NCBI RefSeq assembly: GCF_001865015.1
Contig: NZ_MJGV01000079.1
Location: 1-64,000, forward strand
Origin: Curtobacterium sp. MMLR14_010
GTDB lineage: Bacteria > Actinomycetota > Actinomycetes > Actinomycetales > Microbacteriaceae
Direction of reading: 5' to 3'
Length of the DNA: 64,000 nt
Shown: positions 61,103 through 64,000 of the stretch, in pieces
Position numbering within the stretch: the first letter of the stretch is position 1
Layout of the letters: each line of letters starts with the position of its first letter
The notes under the pieces: generated by a model
The model's input: only the letters and a program-made list of their open reading frames with translations
Told to the model about the DNA's origin: nothing
The model's database searches: none
Program-made: the position numbers and the translations under genes

Positions 61103-62407
61103 ATGACGAACGGCAACAGCCTCGACCCCTGGTACGACTCCTACGCCCAGCGCACGGCTGGTCTGAGCGCCTCCGAGGTACGAGCCCTGTTCGCCGTCGC
61201 CTCGCGCCCTGAGGTCGTCTCCCTGGCTGGCGGCATGCCCTACGTCTCCGCGCTCCCGAGAGAGCTCGTCACGGGCTCCCTGGACCGCGTGATGGCCGAG
61301 GACGCCGCCATGGCGCTGCAGTACGGCAGTGGCCAGGGCCTGCGCTCCCTCCGCGAGCACATCGTCGACGTGATGTCCCTGGAGGGCATCCGTGCCAGCG
61401 CGGAGGACGTCGTGGTCACCACGGGGTCCCAGCACGCGCTCGACCTCGTCACACGCCTGTTCATCGACCCGGGCGACGTCGTCCTGGCCGAGTCGCCGTC
61501 GTACGTCGGCGCCATCGGAGTGTTCCGGTCGTACCAGGCCGAGACCGTCCACGTGACGACCGACGAGAACGGCCTCGTCCCCGAAGCGCTCCGCGAGACC
61601 ATCGCGAACCTGCGCGCCGCGGGCAAGCGGATGAAGTTCCTCTACACGATCCCGAACTTCCACAACCCGGCCGGTGTCACCATGAGCCGCGAGCGCCGCA
61701 TCGAGATCCTCGACATCTGTCGCTCGAACGGCATCCTCGTGCTCGAGGACAACCCGTACGGCCTGCTCTGGTTCGACGAGCCGGCACCGCAGGCCATCCG
61801 TTCCATCGACGACGAGGGCGTGGTCTACCTCGGCTCGTTCTCGAAGACGCTCGCGCCGGGCTTCCGCGTCGGCTGGGCCCTCGCACCGCACGCGATCCGC
61901 GAGAAGCTCGTGCTCGCCAACGAGTCCGCCGTCCTCGCGCCGAACTCCTTCGGCCAGTACGTCGTCAACGCCTACCTCGACGCAGCCGACTGGCGCGGGC
62001 AGATCGACACCTTCCGGGGCATCTACGCCGAGCGCCGCGACGCCATGTTCCAGGCGCTGGGGGAGTTCCTGCCCGACCTGAGCTGGACCCGTCCGAACGG
62101 CGGCTTCTTCGTCTGGCTGACCCTGCCCGAGTCGCTCGACTCCAAGGGGATGCTGCCGCGCGCGGTGAAGGAGCTCGTGGCCTACACCCCGGGCACCGCG
62201 TTCTACGCCGACGGTCGCGGTGGCCACAACATCCGCTTGTCCTTCTGCTACCCGACGCCGGAGCAGATCCGCGTCGGCGTGAAGCGCCTGGCGAACGTGG
62301 TGAACGACGAGCTCGAGCTCGTCGAGACCTTCGGCGCCACGACGCGCTCCGGCAGCACCGCTCGGCAGACGTCCTCGGTCAGCGCTCCGCCGCCGAACAT
62401 CTCCTGA
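61103..62407 (+). CDS. PLP-dependent aminotransferase, class I/II (2-aminoadipate type)
   Basis: 434 aa from ATG 61103 (CGGAGAA upstream). It is fold-type I: VSLAGGMPY, the substrate-binding FHNPAGVTMS, and the PLP lysine in GSFSKTLAPGFRVGW. It resembles LysN/aminoadipate and aromatic aminotransferases (MocR C-terminal type) without a DNA-binding domain. The C-terminal 30 residues are Thr/Ser-rich. It lies between trxA and a D-Ala-D-Ala-ligase-like gene, an arrangement conserved near oriC in related actinobacteria. The physiological substrate is uncertain. Confidence 0.9.
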   Translation: MTNGNSLDPWYDSYAQRTAGLSASEVRALFAVASRPEVVSLAGGMPYVSALPRELVTGSLDRVMAEDAAMALQYGSGQGLRSLREHIVDVMSLEGIRASAEDVVVTTGSQHALDLVTRLFIDPGDVVLAESPSYVGAIGVFRSYQAETVHVTTDENGLVPEALRETIANLRAAGKRMKFLYTIPNFHNPAGVTMSRERRIEILDICRSNGILVLEDNPYGLLWFDEPAPQAIRSIDDEGVVYLGSFSKTLAPGFRVGWALAPHAIREKLVLANESAVLAPNSFGQYVVNAYLDAADWRGQIDTFRGIYAERRDAMFQALGEFLPDLSWTRPNGGFFVWLTLPESLDSKGMLPRAVKELVAYTPGTAFYADGRGGHNIRLSFCYPTPEQIRVGVKRLANVVNDELELVETFGATTRSGSTARQTSSVSAPPPNIS

Positions 62408-62450
62408 CCAGCACTTTCCGTCGAACACCGCAGTACCGGAGGTCCGCAGC

Positions 62451-63413
62451 ATGGCCGAGCTCACTCGCCGTCACGTCGTCGTCGTCGCCGGCGGCATCTC
62501 GCACGAGCGCGACGTCTCCCTGCGCTCCGGGCGCCGCGTCGCGGACTCCCTGACCGGGTACGGCTGGCAGGTCGACCTCCGCGACGCCGACGCGTCGCTC
62601 CTGCCTGCACTGGCGGAGACGCGCCCGGACGTGGTCTGGCCGGCACTGCACGGCGCCTCCGGTGAGGACGGCGCGCTGCGCGGCATCCTGGAGGCTCTCG
62701 ACATCCCGTTCGTCGGCTCACGTTCGACGTCGGCCCGGTTGGCATGGGACAAGCCCACGGCCTCCGCACTGGTCGCCAGGACCGGCGTGAAGACGCCGCG
62801 CTCGGTGACGCTGTCCCACGATGTCTTCCGAGAGCTGGGCGCCGTCGGAGTCCTCAAGAGCATCGCGGGGGAGCACCCCGTTCCCCTCGCCGTGAAGCCC
62901 GCACGCGGCGGCAGTGCGCAGGGCGTCACGCTCGTCGAGGACGTCGATGATCTCCCTCGGGCCATGGTGACCGCGTACACGTACTGCGACGACGTCGTGG
63001 TCGAGCAGTTGATCCGCGGGACCGAGGTCGCCGTCGGGATCATCGACACGGGGGACGGGCCGGTCGCCCTCGCTCCTGTCGAGATCGTGCCGAAGAACGG
63101 GTTCTACGGGTTCGAAGCGCGGTACAACGCCGGCGAGACGACGTTCTACACGCCGGCGCGGCTGTCCTCGGAGTTCGCTGCCGCTGCTGCCACCGCCGCT
63201 GTCGCCGCCCATGGAGCGCTCGGGCTCCGGCACATCTCACGCGTGGACCTCATCATCGACGGCGCCGGTACCCCGTGGTTCCTGGAGGCCAACGTGCTGC
63301 CAGGCCTGACCGAGACCTCACTGGTTCCCCAGGCCCTCTCGGTGTCGGGCTTCGACCTCGGGTGGACCTATGCCGAGTTGGCCGAACAGGCCATCCGCGA
63401 CGACCAGGCCTGA
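62451..63413 (+). CDS. D-alanine-D-alanine ligase-like ATP-grasp protein
   Basis: 320 aa. N-terminal AGGISHERDVSLRSGRRVADSL and ALHGASGEDGALRG are Ddl signatures, and the ATP-grasp end reads FLEANVLPGLTETSLVPQAL. It is somewhat shorter than housekeeping Ddl (about 340-370 aa), and actinobacterial genomes normally encode the main Ddl elsewhere. It may therefore be a second ligase for D-Ala or another amino acid pair. The ATG at 62451 follows GGAGG. The next gene starts 3 bases after its stop. Confidence 0.88.
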   Translation: MAELTRRHVVVVAGGISHERDVSLRSGRRVADSLTGYGWQVDLRDADASLLPALAETRPDVVWPALHGASGEDGALRGILEALDIPFVGSRSTSARLAWDKPTASALVARTGVKTPRSVTLSHDVFRELGAVGVLKSIAGEHPVPLAVKPARGGSAQGVTLVEDVDDLPRAMVTAYTYCDDVVVEQLIRGTEVAVGIIDTGDGPVALAPVEIVPKNGFYGFEARYNAGETTFYTPARLSSEFAAAAATAAVAAHGALGLRHISRVDLIIDGAGTPWFLEANVLPGLTETSLVPQALSVSGFDLGWTYAELAEQAIRDDQA

Positions 63414-63416
63414 TCC

Positions 63417-64000
63417 GTGCCCCACAGGCGCAGTGTTCCACGTGGAACACTGCGCCTGTTGTCATTCCTGGCGGCGACAGGTGTCTCGGTGATCGTCTGG
63501 GCCGAGGCCATTCACTGGCGGTCATCCCACCGAGGCTTCGCCCGGCCGGTAGATCGACCACGCGCCGCGGAGGGCACTGGCGTGGTCGTCGTTCTCGGGA
63601 TCGCGAACCGCGGTCACCGCGCGAACCCCGTCAACCGGTGGAGGGCTCGCATGGCGCTGCGATCCGTGCCGAGCGGAAGTGCGACGACGATCGTCACCAG
63701 CGGGGGAGCCGTACGCGGGCCGATCCCCGAGGCGACGCTGCTCGCGCAGTACCTCCGGGATCGACTCGGGTGGCGCGGGCCACTCATCGAAGAGACGACG
63801 AGCCGTTCCACGTGGAACAACGTCGAGAACGTCCTGCCACTGCTCGATGGTGCGGACTGGATCATGCTCGTGTCCAACAGCCTGCACGCCGAGAAAGCGC
63901 GGATCTACCTCGCTCGCCAGCGCCCAGACCTCGCAGCCCGACTGGTCCCAGTAGCGGACTTCCGGGTCGGCGAGATGATCCTGCTGAAGCCGGCCCTTGC
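63417..64000 (+). CDS. YdcF/SanA-like (DUF218) protein, truncated by the window edge
   Basis: The frame from GTG 63417 stays open to base 64000 (194 codons). An N-terminal membrane segment (LRLLSFLAATGVSVIVWAEAI) precedes the DUF218 core: GVVVVLGIANRGHRANP, TIVTSGGAVRGPIPEATLLAQYL, and EETTSRSTWNNVENVLPLL (the ExxSxxTxxN motif). GTG 63489 or TTG 63459 are alternative starts. DUF218 proteins act at the envelope, and some affect vancomycin or wall-precursor sensitivity, which suits the neighbouring ligase. Two parS sites lie inside its coding sequence. Confidence 0.8.
   Translation, partial: MPHRRSVPRGTLRLLSFLAATGVSVIVWAEAIHWRSSHRGFARPVDRPRAAEGTGVVVVLGIANRGHRANPVNRWRARMALRSVPSGSATTIVTSGGAVRGPIPEATLLAQYLRDRLGWRGPLIEETTSRSTWNNVENVLPLLDGADWIMLVSNSLHAEKARIYLARQRPDLAARLVPVADFRVGEMILLKPAL
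63424..63459. promoter_or_regulatory. parS: parS centromere site 1, within a 36-bp palindrome
   Basis: TGTTCCACGTGGAACA, the actinobacterial ParB-binding sequence, is at the centre of a perfect 36-bp palindrome with outer arms ACAGGCGCAG. It covers the first codons of the YdcF-like gene and could also terminate the ligase transcript. Confidence 0.88.
63805..63818. promoter_or_regulatory. parS: parS centromere site 2
   Basis: GTTCCACGTGGAAC, a perfect 14-bp core, inside the YdcF-like coding region, encoding part of SRSTWNN. It is 375 bp from site 1. Confidence 0.85.

Noticed and set aside
1..64000. CRISPR array or insertion sequence
   Set aside because: No regularly spaced direct repeats and no transposase-like ORF were seen.

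Overview
The window is a high-GC (about 70%) actinobacterial chromosome segment. Gene content and order fit Microbacteriaceae, and Curtobacterium or a close relative is the best guess from recognition alone. The right-hand 26 kb is the conserved neighbourhood left of oriC: dnaB, a type VII secretion (T7SS) locus, rplI-rpsR-ssb-rpsF, the CCA-adding enzyme, a DUF6049-murJ reading frame, trxB-trxA, a PLP aminotransferase, a D-Ala-D-Ala-ligase-like gene and the start of a ydcF-like gene. That last gene carries two parS palindromes, so parA/parB and the origin should lie just beyond base 64000.

Region by region: 0-21 kb is a mosaic of regulator/enzyme pairs in ordinary high-GC codon usage. It holds paired SMR exporters with a TetR repressor and a 34-bp perfect operator, an FAD monooxygenase, a sugar ABC importer without its own ATPase but translationally coupled to an APH-type kinase, MarR/NmrA, an ECF sigma factor with a membrane partner, GAF-ANTAR, a desaturase, hydrolases, SDR/TetR and AraC. 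Six copies of a long hairpin (core GACGGGAGGCTC...GAGCCTCCCGTC) lie between genes here and nowhere else in the window.

21-27.6 kb contains the most unusual locus. A lower-GC block on the minus strand encodes a 24-residue peptide, a TPR protein whose ribosome binding site sits in a perfect 11-bp RNA hairpin, an MFS transporter whose frame has no usable start codon, and an S9-like serine hydrolase fused in frame to a photolyase-type FAD domain. It looks like a ribosomal-peptide or peptide-signalling operon inserted in front of a resident photolyase gene.

28-38 kb is an accessory patch of small hypothetical, GNAT, DUF3800, GIY-YIG and membrane genes in mixed orientation. A second short palindromic repeat (core GATAGGCGATCGGCTA) recurs here, and in some genes it contains the stop codon. 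A MarR/FAD-monooxygenase pair with a clear operator sits in the middle.

38-64 kb is core. A cluster of DnaA-box-like 9-mers lies upstream of dnaB. The T7SS locus has one EccC/EssC-type ATPase, three associated proteins and two tandem cassettes of WXG100 protein, small helical protein and large membrane-inserting effector. The WXG100 proteins of the two cassettes are identical although their DNA differs at many synonymous sites. A SigR/SigH-type promoter precedes trxB. No tRNA, rRNA, CRISPR array or insertion sequence was recognised.
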